Under the pieces are notes generated by a model that saw only the letters and a program-made list of their open reading frames with translations, was not told where the DNA came from and searched no databases. Made by a program: the position numbers and the translations under genes. Positions 57,035 through 64,000 of a DNA stretch of 64,000 bases are shown here, one piece after another. The stretch spans positions 44,067 to 108,066 of the forward strand of contig JAJOJF010000012.1 of NCBI GenBank assembly GCA_021208885.1. The letters run 5' to 3'. The stretch comes from Burkholderiaceae bacterium (lineage in GTDB: Bacteria > Pseudomonadota > Gammaproteobacteria > Burkholderiales > Burkholderiaceae_B). The number at the start of each line of letters is the position of its first letter. Position 1 is the stretch's first letter.

Positions 57035-58519
57035 TTAAATGCCACCAAGGCAAACGTACTTCATCTCGAGGAAGTCGTCGATGCCGTAAACCGAGCCTTC
57101 GCGCCCCAAGCCGGATTGCTTGACGCCACCAAATGGGCCAACCTCACTTGAGATGATTCCGGCGTTTACACCAATGATCCCGTATTCGAGCGCCTCAGCG
57201 GTGCGGAAAATGCGTCCAATATCGCGACTATAGAAATACGCAGCAAGCCCAAATTCGGTGTCGTTGGCCTGAGCGATTACATCTGCGTCGTTTTCAAACT
57301 TAACGATCGGTGCGACCGGTCCAAATGTCTCTTCGCGCATGCAAATCATGTCGCGGCTGACGTTGGTTAGTACAGTCGGTTCGTAAAAGCGTCCGCCACG
57401 ATCATGGCGTTTGCCGCCGGTGATGACTTTGGCGCCCTTGGCTACAGCGTCTTTGACATGCTCTTCCACCTTGGCAATTGCCGCGTCGTCAATCAGGGGG
57501 CCCGTGGTGATGTCTTGCTCGAAACCTTCACCGACTTTCAGGCGCTGTTTAACGGCTTGAGCCAGCTTGTTGGAAAATTCATCGTAGACCTTGGCGTGGA
57601 CGTAAAAGCGGTTTGTGCAAACACAAGTTTGCCCGGCATTGCGGTACTTTGACGCCAACGCACCTTCGACAGCAGCATCGACATCAGCATCATCAAAAAC
57701 AATGAAGGGTGCATTGCCACCGAGTTCAAGCGAGAGTTTTTTGATCGTGGGGGCACTTTGCTGCATTAGGATGCGGCCAACCTGGGTCGATCCCGTAAAT
57801 GTAAGTTTGCGCACCACTGGGCTGTCGCAGAGCACTTTGCCAATAGCGATTGACCGGTCGCTATCGCCCGTTACGATGTTCAGGACCCCTGGCGGCACGC
57901 CGGCTTGTTGAGCAAGTTCAGCCAGAGCCAAGGCCGACAGCGGGGTTTGCTCGGCTGGTTTGAGCACCACGGTGCAACCGGCTGCTAGCGCGGGCGAAAC
58001 CTTGCGTGTGATCATGGCGATGGGGAAGTTCCACGGCGTGATAGCTGCGCAAACACCGATAGGCTCGCGCAAAACCAAAATCCGGGTGTTGGGTATCGGG
58101 GCATCGATGGTGTCGCCCATGATACGTTTGGCTTGTTCAGCAAACCACTCAACAAAAGAGGCGCCATAGGCCACTTCGCCCTTGGCTTCGGGAAATGGCT
58201 TGCCTTGCTCAAGCGTCATCAGGCGCGCAAGATCATCTGCATTCTGGTTGATGAGATCAAACCACTTGCGCAGAACCCCGGACCGTGCTTTGGCGGTCAG
58301 GGCGCGCCACGTCGGCCAAGCAGCATTTGCTGCGGCAATGGCCTGTTCAGCTTGTGCCGGGCCTAAATTGGCAACTTCGGCGATGGTTTTGCCGGTGGCG
58401 GGATTGTCGACGGCAAACACGGCACCGTCAGGCGAATCGACCCATTGGCCATTAATGAATGCCTGTGTGTGCCATAAAGCTGTGTTGTCGAGTTTTACGG
58501 ATGGAGCTGCTGTTGTCAT
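57035..58519 (-). CDS. gabD: NAD(P)-dependent succinate-semialdehyde dehydrogenase-type enzyme
   Basis: The protein is about 494 residues. It is an aldehyde dehydrogenase with F-T-G-S-T-Q-V-G, the catalytic Glu in L-E-L-G-G-N-A-P-F and catalytic Cys in G-Q-T-C-V-C, where the second Cys matches the redox pair of GabD-type SSADH. It oxidises succinate semialdehyde or glutarate semialdehyde to the acid. ATG 58519 matches the usual N-terminus; an upstream extension of 25 residues is unlikely. It stands alone. Confidence 0.9.
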   Translation of the reverse strand: MTTAAPSVKLDNTALWHTQAFINGQWVDSPDGAVFAVDNPATGKTIAEVANLGPAQAEQAIAAANAAWPTWRALTAKARSGVLRKWFDLINQNADDLARLMTLEQGKPFPEAKGEVAYGASFVEWFAEQAKRIMGDTIDAPIPNTRILVLREPIGVCAAITPWNFPIAMITRKVSPALAAGCTVVLKPAEQTPLSALALAELAQQAGVPPGVLNIVTGDSDRSIAIGKVLCDSPVVRKLTFTGSTQVGRILMQQSAPTIKKLSLELGGNAPFIVFDDADVDAAVEGALASKYRNAGQTCVCTNRFYVHAKVYDEFSNKLAQAVKQRLKVGEGFEQDITTGPLIDDAAIAKVEEHVKDAVAKGAKVITGGKRHDRGGRFYEPTVLTNVSRDMICMREETFGPVAPIVKFENDADVIAQANDTEFGLAAYFYSRDIGRIFRTAEALEYGIIGVNAGIISSEVGPFGGVKQSGLGREGSVYGIDDFLEMKYVCLGGI

Positions 58520-58627
58520 ATGGTTTAACCTCGTCTTGTATGTTTGGTGTGAAGCGTTTGTTCCCGAGTGTATCGCCGGTGACGGGGTTGGCAAAATACC
58601 CAGTTGCAGAAAATGGAAAACTTAGTC

Positions 58628-59305
58628 TTATCGAGGCAAACTGCTAGGACGGTTTGCTTCAGACAAATGGGTGTACTCGTAGGCCAATACCATGTCGACG
58701 ACTTTTTGAGGGTCATCCTCGATTGCAAAGAGTGTCATGTGGCTTGGCGTAACCATATTCAGGCTAAGCACTTCGCGCTCGATCCAGTCTATTAGGCCGC
58801 TCCAAAACGTCTTTCCCATCAAGATCACCGGGCCAGGCGGAATCTTCCGGGTTTGGATTAGTGTCAGTGCTTCAAATAGCTCGTCGAGTGTGCCAAACCC
58901 GCCTGGCAAGGCAATGTATGCCATGCTGTGCATAAAAAAGGTGGCCTTGCGCGAGTAGAAGTATTCAAACTGCAGGTCGATACTTTGGAAGGGATTGTTT
59001 GTGTGCTCAGCCGGCAATCGGATATTCAACCCGACACTCGTGCCACCAGCCTCAAAAGCACCGCGGTTGGCCGCTTGCATGATGCCAGGGCCACCACCGG
59101 CAATGACCGCCAAGCCGGCACGTGCAAGCTTGTCGCCAAGCTCTGTGGCCAATGCACAATACGCAGAGTCTGCCGGCAGTCTGGCACTGCCAAATACACT
59201 GGCTGCTGGCCCGATTTTGGAGAGCGCCTCGGCAGCGCGTACCAACTCTGACATAATTTGAGGTGTTTGCTCGATGGCGGGCAGTGATTTGTGGTTCTGA
59301 TTCAT
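58628..59305 (-). CDS. LOG family protein (nucleotide phosphoribohydrolase-like, TIGR00730)
   Basis: The 225-residue protein shows F-G-S-A-R, G-G-G-P-G-I-M-Q-A-A-N-R-G-A and the active-site P-G-G-F-G-T-L-D-E, the Lonely Guy signature. LOG enzymes cleave nucleoside 5'-monophosphates to base and ribose phosphate. Its ATG shares two bases with the ATG of polA on the other strand. An internal Met (nt 59254) is an alternative start. Confidence 0.92.
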   Translation of the reverse strand: MNQNHKSLPAIEQTPQIMSELVRAAEALSKIGPAASVFGSARLPADSAYCALATELGDKLARAGLAVIAGGGPGIMQAANRGAFEAGGTSVGLNIRLPAEHTNNPFQSIDLQFEYFYSRKATFFMHSMAYIALPGGFGTLDELFEALTLIQTRKIPPGPVILMGKTFWSGLIDWIEREVLSLNMVTPSHMTLFAIEDDPQKVVDMVLAYEYTHLSEANRPSSLPR

Positions 59306-62051
59306 GAAAAAAAACCTGTTGCTAGTCGATGGCTCAAGCTATTTATACCGTGCATATCATGCCATGCCTGACTTAAGAAATGCACAGGGTGAGCCAACTG
59401 GCGCCCTGTACGGCGTGATCAATATGATGCGCAAGCTGATTCAAGAATACCAGCCTGACTATGCTGCCTGCGTGTTTGACGTCAAGGGCAAGACTTTTCG
59501 TGAGGATATGTACGAGCAGTACAAGGCCAATCGGGCAGCGATGCCAGAGGATCTGGCGAGCCAGATTGAGCCGATTCATGAGGCCGTTGCCGCGCTTGGC
59601 TGGCCTGTGGTGGGCATCACAGGTGTGGAAGCTGACGATGTGATCGGCACGCTTGCGCGAATTGCTCACGAGCATGGCGTTAAAACCATTATTTCGACAG
59701 GCGACAAGGACTTGGCGCAGTTAGTCACGCCTGACTGCATTCTGGTCAACACCATGAATGGCGAGACGCTAGATCCTGAGGGGGTCAAGAACAAGTTCGG
59801 TGTGCCGCCTGAGCGCATTGTCGATTACCTCATGCTAGTGGGTGACTCCGTGGACAATGTTCCCGGTGTCAACAAGGTTGGTCCGAAGACTGCAGTTAAG
59901 TGGCTTGATGCATACGGCAGTATCGACAACCTGATTGCTAAAGCGGACGAGGTTTCGGGGGCCGTTGGAGACAATCTACGAGCGGCGCTAGATCAATTCG
60001 AGCTAACCCGAGACTTGCTCACGGTGCGGACGAACTGTGATTTGCCTGAAGGATTGTCAGCGATTGAGTCGCTTGCGCCCAAGCCTGCTGACAAAGACAA
60101 GCTAATTCAGTTATATGAACGTTATGGCTTTCGCAGCTGGTTGCGCGAATTGACCGGCGACGATGAACGCATTCCGCGCGGTGATAGCAGAGTGATGCGT
60201 TCTGAGAGCGTCGCGGCTACAGAACCGTGGGTGACGCCAGTAAAAATTGAAACCTCGTATGAAACCGTTACCACTGTCGAGCAGGCCCAACGCTGGTTGT
60301 CGTTGGTGCAGGACGCCGATCTGGTGGCGCTTGACACTGAGACAACATCGCTCGATGGCATGCAGGCCAGGTTAGTCGGGTTTTCTTTAAGCATAGAATC
60401 TGGCGAAGCCTGCTATGTACCACTGGCGCATCGTGGGCCGCAAAGCATTGATCAATTGTCAAAGGATGCGATACTGGCGCAGTTCAAACCGTGGTTCGAG
60501 GCCGATCGTCCCACCAAGCTGCTTCATCATGCCAAATACGATATGCATGTGTTGGCCAACGAAGGTATTTCCCTTAAAGGCGTGGCGCACGACACCATGT
60601 TGCAGGCTTATGTGCTCGAATCTCACCGCAGTGTTGCATTAGACCAATTGTCGCAACGCTGGCTGGGTCTAAAAGGCCTGAGCTACCAAGACATTTGTGG
60701 CAAAGGAGCACAACAAATCGGTTTCGATGAGGTTTCCATCGAACAGGCAAGCCAGTACGCGTGTGAAGATGCCGATTACACCCGCAGGCTTCATGATACG
60801 CTGTTTCCTCAAGTACAGGCCTCGGAAAGCTTGAGCCGTATCTACGAGCTGGAGCTTAAGGTCTCAACGGTACTGTGGCAGATTGAACGCACGGGCGTTT
60901 GTATCGACACCAGCGTTCTACAAAAACAGAGCCAGGCTCTTGGCGAAAAACTCATCGAACTCGAAAAGAAAGCTTATGAACTGGCCGGGCAACCATTTAA
61001 TCTGAACTCACCCAAGCAACTCGGTGAGATTTTGTTTGGCCAGATGCAATTGCCGGTGGTTCGCAAAACCGCCAGCGGTGTGCCCTCGACTGACGAGGAG
61101 GTGCTTAGCAAGTTGGCTGAGGACTATCCATTGCCAAAATTGCTTTTGCAGTACCGGGGGCTTGCCAAGCTGAAGTCTACCTACACCGACAAATTGCCGA
61201 AGATGGTCAATCAAAGAACGGGTAGGGTGCACACCAATTACGCACAAGCTGCTGTGATTACCGGACGGTTGTCCTCGTCAGACCCTAACCTGCAAAACAT
61301 TCCTATTCGTACGCCTGAGGGCAGGCAGGTGCGGCAGGCATTTATCCCAACCCATGCCGGTGGCAAACTGGTGTCAGCAGATTACTCTCAGATTGAGTTG
61401 CGTGTGATGGCACATGTCTCGGGCGATGCTGGTATGCGGCAGGCTTTTGCTAAATCCGAGGATATTCATCGCGCGACCGCTGCCGAGGTGTTTGGTGTCG
61501 AGCTTGGAGAAGTGACAGCCGATCAGCGGCGTACTGCCAAGACCATCAACTTCGGTCTGATCTATGGCATGGGTGCGCATGGCTTGGCGACGAACCTGGG
61601 CATTACCCGTGATGCCGCTCAAAGTTACATCGACCGGTATTTCGCACGCTATCCCGGCGTGGCGCAATACATGGCTGACACCAAGGCCAAAGCCCACGAG
61701 CAAGGGTATGTCGAAACCGTGTTTGGCAGACGTCTTTGGTTGCCAGATATTAACGCTGGCGGAGCGCGCCGTGCGGGTGCAGAACGGGCGGCTATCAACG
61801 CACCCATGCAGGGCACGGCAGCTGACCTCATCAAAATGGCCATGGTCGAGGTTCAACGGTGGATTCAGACCGAGCAGCTTCAAAGCCGGGTCATCATGCA
61901 AGTCCATGACGAACTTGTGCTTGACGTCATTGCCGACGAGTTAACGCTGGTCTGTGAACAACTTCCTAAGCTGATGTGTGACGTTGCCCAATTAAGCGTC
62001 CCCTTGGTCGCTGAGGTCGGAAAGGGTGATAATTGGGATGAGGCTCATTAA
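59304..62051 (+). CDS. polA: DNA polymerase I
   Basis: The 915-residue protein has a 5' nuclease domain (about 1-290), a 3'-5' exonuclease domain with an intact D-T-E (A-L-D-T-E-T-T), and the polymerase domain with D-Y-S-Q-I-E-L-R, R-R-T-A-K-T-I-N-F-G and the catalytic V-H-D-E-L-V. Proofreading residues look present. It fills repair gaps and removes Okazaki primers. No strong ribosome site precedes the ATG. Confidence 0.97.
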   Translation: MKKNLLLVDGSSYLYRAYHAMPDLRNAQGEPTGALYGVINMMRKLIQEYQPDYAACVFDVKGKTFREDMYEQYKANRAAMPEDLASQIEPIHEAVAALGWPVVGITGVEADDVIGTLARIAHEHGVKTIISTGDKDLAQLVTPDCILVNTMNGETLDPEGVKNKFGVPPERIVDYLMLVGDSVDNVPGVNKVGPKTAVKWLDAYGSIDNLIAKADEVSGAVGDNLRAALDQFELTRDLLTVRTNCDLPEGLSAIESLAPKPADKDKLIQLYERYGFRSWLRELTGDDERIPRGDSRVMRSESVAATEPWVTPVKIETSYETVTTVEQAQRWLSLVQDADLVALDTETTSLDGMQARLVGFSLSIESGEACYVPLAHRGPQSIDQLSKDAILAQFKPWFEADRPTKLLHHAKYDMHVLANEGISLKGVAHDTMLQAYVLESHRSVALDQLSQRWLGLKGLSYQDICGKGAQQIGFDEVSIEQASQYACEDADYTRRLHDTLFPQVQASESLSRIYELELKVSTVLWQIERTGVCIDTSVLQKQSQALGEKLIELEKKAYELAGQPFNLNSPKQLGEILFGQMQLPVVRKTASGVPSTDEEVLSKLAEDYPLPKLLLQYRGLAKLKSTYTDKLPKMVNQRTGRVHTNYAQAAVITGRLSSSDPNLQNIPIRTPEGRQVRQAFIPTHAGGKLVSADYSQIELRVMAHVSGDAGMRQAFAKSEDIHRATAAEVFGVELGEVTADQRRTAKTINFGLIYGMGAHGLATNLGITRDAAQSYIDRYFARYPGVAQYMADTKAKAHEQGYVETVFGRRLWLPDINAGGARRAGAERAAINAPMQGTAADLIKMAMVEVQRWIQTEQLQSRVIMQVHDELVLDVIADELTLVCEQLPKLMCDVAQLSVPLVAEVGKGDNWDEAH

Positions 62052-62114
62052 ACTAAATGCGGCCAAGCGTCAGTTAAGCGATCTTTGCGGTCTATATCGA
62101 GAGGAGGGGCTGCG

Positions 62115-62894
62115 ATGGCAAACAAAAAGAATCTTCCTACTTACACGCCAGATGATGGATTAAAGACATACTGGGCCGAGATTGCCACTGGTGATGTGGA
62201 TGTGCCTGCTTATGTTGCCATGCCAGACAACACGGGACGATTCCCGGTCGTGCTAGTGGTTCAGGAAATATTTGGGGTTCATGAACATATCCAGGACATT
62301 TGTCGTCGATTTGCTCGTGAAGGCTATCTGGCGATCGCGCCCGAGCTTTATTTGCGCCAAGGTAAGCCCGCTGACCATGCAGATATTGAAAGCCTGGTTG
62401 CTGGCATTGTCAGTCAAGTGCCGGATGAGCAAGTGATGGCCGACCTTGACGCATGCCTGGTTTGGGCTGGCCAACATGGTGGTGACCTCATGCGGGTGTT
62501 TGCCACGGGCTATTGTTGGGGTGGGCGCATCACCTGGCTTTATGCGGCGCATCAGCCGATGCTTAGGGCCGCTGTGGCTTGGTACGGTCGATTGACGCGA
62601 GGTCATGGTCCGCTGCAAGTCACTCATCCCATCGATGTGGTCGATAAAATCGATGCACCCGTGCTTGGTTTATACGGTGCGCTTGATGCCGGGATTCCCG
62701 TCAAGGATGTACAAGCGATGCAAGCCGCCCTGAAGAAAGGCTCTGACAAAGCCAAGGGCAGTGAGATCCTCCTTTATGAGGGAGCTGACCATGGGTTTTT
62801 TGCGGACTACCGTCCGATGTACAACGCTAAAGCGGCTAAAGACGCTTGGCAGCGCTGCCTGACTTGGATGAGTTCGAATGGGCCTGGCACCTAG
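62115..62894 (+). CDS. dienelactone hydrolase family protein
   Basis: The protein is about 259 residues. It has an alpha/beta-hydrolase fold with V-Q-E-I-F-G-V near the start, the nucleophile Cys in G-Y-C-W-G-G and the C-terminal acid/His pair in G-A-D-H-G-F. This is the DLH pattern, with Cys in place of Ser. GAGGAGGGG lies 5 nt before ATG 62115. Natural substrate unknown; no aromatic degradation genes are nearby. Confidence 0.9.
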   Translation: MANKKNLPTYTPDDGLKTYWAEIATGDVDVPAYVAMPDNTGRFPVVLVVQEIFGVHEHIQDICRRFAREGYLAIAPELYLRQGKPADHADIESLVAGIVSQVPDEQVMADLDACLVWAGQHGGDLMRVFATGYCWGGRITWLYAAHQPMLRAAVAWYGRLTRGHGPLQVTHPIDVVDKIDAPVLGLYGALDAGIPVKDVQAMQAALKKGSDKAKGSEILLYEGADHGFFADYRPMYNAKAAKDAWQRCLTWMSSNGPGT

Positions 62895-62927
62895 GGTGCA
62901 GGCCCGGTATTTGGTTGGGCTAGAAGA

Positions 62928-63800
62928 TCACAGCGCGCGCAGGGCAGCGATGCGCTGTTCGATCGGTGGATGCGTGGAAAAAAGTGCGGCAATACCACCG
63001 CCACCACTGATGCCAGACGCCTCAAAGCTACGTGGCAATTCGCCGGGCGTCATGTTACCTAATCTAGCCAGTGCTTTGATCATGGGTTCACGCGATTGCA
63101 GCAGTCGCGCCGACCCCTCGTCGGCGCGGAACTCTCGCTGGCGAGAAAACCATGCCACGATGATGCTGGCAAGCACACCAAAGATAATTTCGGAGACGAT
63201 AACGGCAGCGAAGTAACCGATGCCCAAACCACGATCATTCTTAAGAATGACGCGGTCCACAAAGTAGCCCACGATACGCGCAAAAAACACGACAAACGTG
63301 TTCAATACACCCTGAATGAGGGTTAAGGTAACCATGTCGCCGTTTGCAATGTGAGCCACTTCGTGTCCCAGTACCGCCGTTACCTCTTCTTCGGTCATGC
63401 CTTGTAGGAGGCCTGTGGACACGGCCACTAGTGAACTGTTTTTGAATGCGCCAGTGGCAAAAGCATTGGGCGCACCCTCATAAATGGCAACTTCTGGACG
63501 ACCAATTTGAGCTTTGTCAGCTAATTGATGCACAGTCTGCACTAGCCATGCCTCGCGCGCATTGCCAGGTGCATTTGGGTCGATCACGCGTGCCTTCGTC
63601 GTAAATTTGGCAACGGGCTTGCTGATCAGAAGCGATATAAATGCGCCCCCAAACCCGATAATGGCTGAAAACACCAACAGTGTTTGAATGTCCAAACCCT
63701 GAGGCGTTAGAAACCGGTTGGCACCCGTGATGTTGAGGATGATGCCCAGAACAATCAGGATCGCCAGGTTGGTGGCCAGAAAAAGCACGATTCGTTTCAT
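62928..63800 (-). CDS. htpX: membrane metalloprotease HtpX
   Basis: The 290-residue M48 protease has two N-terminal membrane helices, the zinc motif H-E-V-A-H, a further helical pair (about 150-210) and a third zinc ligand Glu in the R-A-D-E segment. It degrades misfolded membrane proteins. The gene has its own upstream region after a terminator for the gene beyond it. Confidence 0.96.
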   Translation of the reverse strand: MKRIVLFLATNLAILIVLGIILNITGANRFLTPQGLDIQTLLVFSAIIGFGGAFISLLISKPVAKFTTKARVIDPNAPGNAREAWLVQTVHQLADKAQIGRPEVAIYEGAPNAFATGAFKNSSLVAVSTGLLQGMTEEEVTAVLGHEVAHIANGDMVTLTLIQGVLNTFVVFFARIVGYFVDRVILKNDRGLGIGYFAAVIVSEIIFGVLASIIVAWFSRQREFRADEGSARLLQSREPMIKALARLGNMTPGELPRSFEASGISGGGGIAALFSTHPPIEQRIAALRAL

Positions 63801-63844
63801 GGTGTGTTTCTTAACTGATTGAAAATGAATAGGAAATGTTAGAC

Positions 63845-63881
63845 GAAAAAAATGGCTGGCAGTTCAAAAAAAAGCCAGCTA
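63845..63881 (-). terminator. terminator for the gene upstream of htpX
   Basis: On the minus strand TAGCTGGC pairs with GCCAGCCA (one G-U) around 13 nt, then ATTTTTTT follows. It lies between the edge gene (stop at 63929) and htpX. Confidence 0.65.
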
Positions 63882-63928
63882 TGTCTATAGCCCCTGTAGA
63901 CGATGGGGTTATTGCTTTCCGGTTTGCA

Positions 63929-64000
63929 TTATGGAACGTTGAGGCTAGCTTGCGCTGGGGGTAGTCTGGGCAGCCAAGACTTCGCTTCCACAGAGTAGTG
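63929..64000 (-). CDS. 3' end of an unidentified gene (partial)
   Basis: The last 72 nt read on the minus strand as an open frame of 23 residues ending in S-L-N-V-P and TAA, with protein-like composition. A terminator follows at 63845-63881, supporting a real gene end. Too little is present to name it. Confidence 0.4.
   Translation of the reverse strand, partial: HYSVEAKSWLPRLPPAQASLNVP

Overview
The window is a chromosomal segment of a betaproteobacterium, most likely Burkholderiales and close to Alcaligenaceae. This is inferred from the scpB-rluB-rimP-nusA-infB-rbfA-truB-typA block, the many TRAP and ABC solute-uptake operons, and the protein sequences. GC content is moderate by eye. I see no prophage, CRISPR array or rRNA. 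Gene density is high and most operons show ATGA-type stop/start overlaps.

Layout. (a) 1-2.7 kb: the tail of a molybdo-hydroxylase maturation operon (VWA/CoxE-like protein, MocA-type nucleotidyltransferase) followed by a putative 2OG-Fe(II) oxygenase. (b) 2.7-7.7 kb: a LysR regulator divergent from a PLP-dependent D-cysteine desulfhydrase/L-cysteate sulfo-lyase-type enzyme and a complete DctPQM TRAP transporter. (c) 7.9-9.0 kb: a CNNM/CBS membrane protein. (d) 9.0-30.1 kb: a nitrogen-scavenging island. It holds an M20-type N-carbamoyl amino acid hydrolase, an oligopeptide-type ABC transporter whose first permease gene is frameshifted, a hydantoin/Asp-Glu racemase, a urease cluster (ureDA-small membrane ORF-ureBCEFG), a branched-chain-amino-acid-type ABC transporter and NADP glutamate dehydrogenase. 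Three sigma-54 (-24/-12) promoter matches sit in front of the hydrolase, the ABC transporter and ureD, so the island looks like an NtrC-type regulon. (e) 30.1-40 kb: a glycosyltransferase, a DUF454 protein, a P-type cation ATPase, an outer-membrane barrel protein and a feoA-feoA-feoB-feoC ferrous iron uptake operon, then two small genes. (f) 40-44.8 kb: a TAXI-type TRAP transporter, a nitroreductase and an orphan CobW-like domain. (g) 45.2-56.1 kb: initiator tRNA-fMet with its own promoter and terminator, then the conserved scpB-to-typA information-processing block. (h) 56.1-57.0 kb: a truncated group II (class C-like) intron inserted directly after the typA terminator. (i) 57-64 kb: succinate-semialdehyde-type dehydrogenase, LOG-family hydrolase, polA, dienelactone hydrolase-family protein, htpX and the 3' end of one more gene.

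How the genes fit together. The nitrogen island would import ureido or peptide-like compounds, hydrolyse carbamoyl or amide bonds, release ammonia from urea and assimilate it through glutamate dehydrogenase. The iron section pairs Fe(II) import with a separate cation ATPase and an outer-membrane protein. Nothing in the window is clearly an unknown multi-gene system. The most notable items are the divergent sigma-54 regulatory region at 10.3-11.06 kb, the small histidine-containing membrane ORF between ureA and ureB, the Walker-less CobW-like protein, the repeated TTGGTG half-sites before gdhA, the reduced intron, and the dppB-type frameshift.
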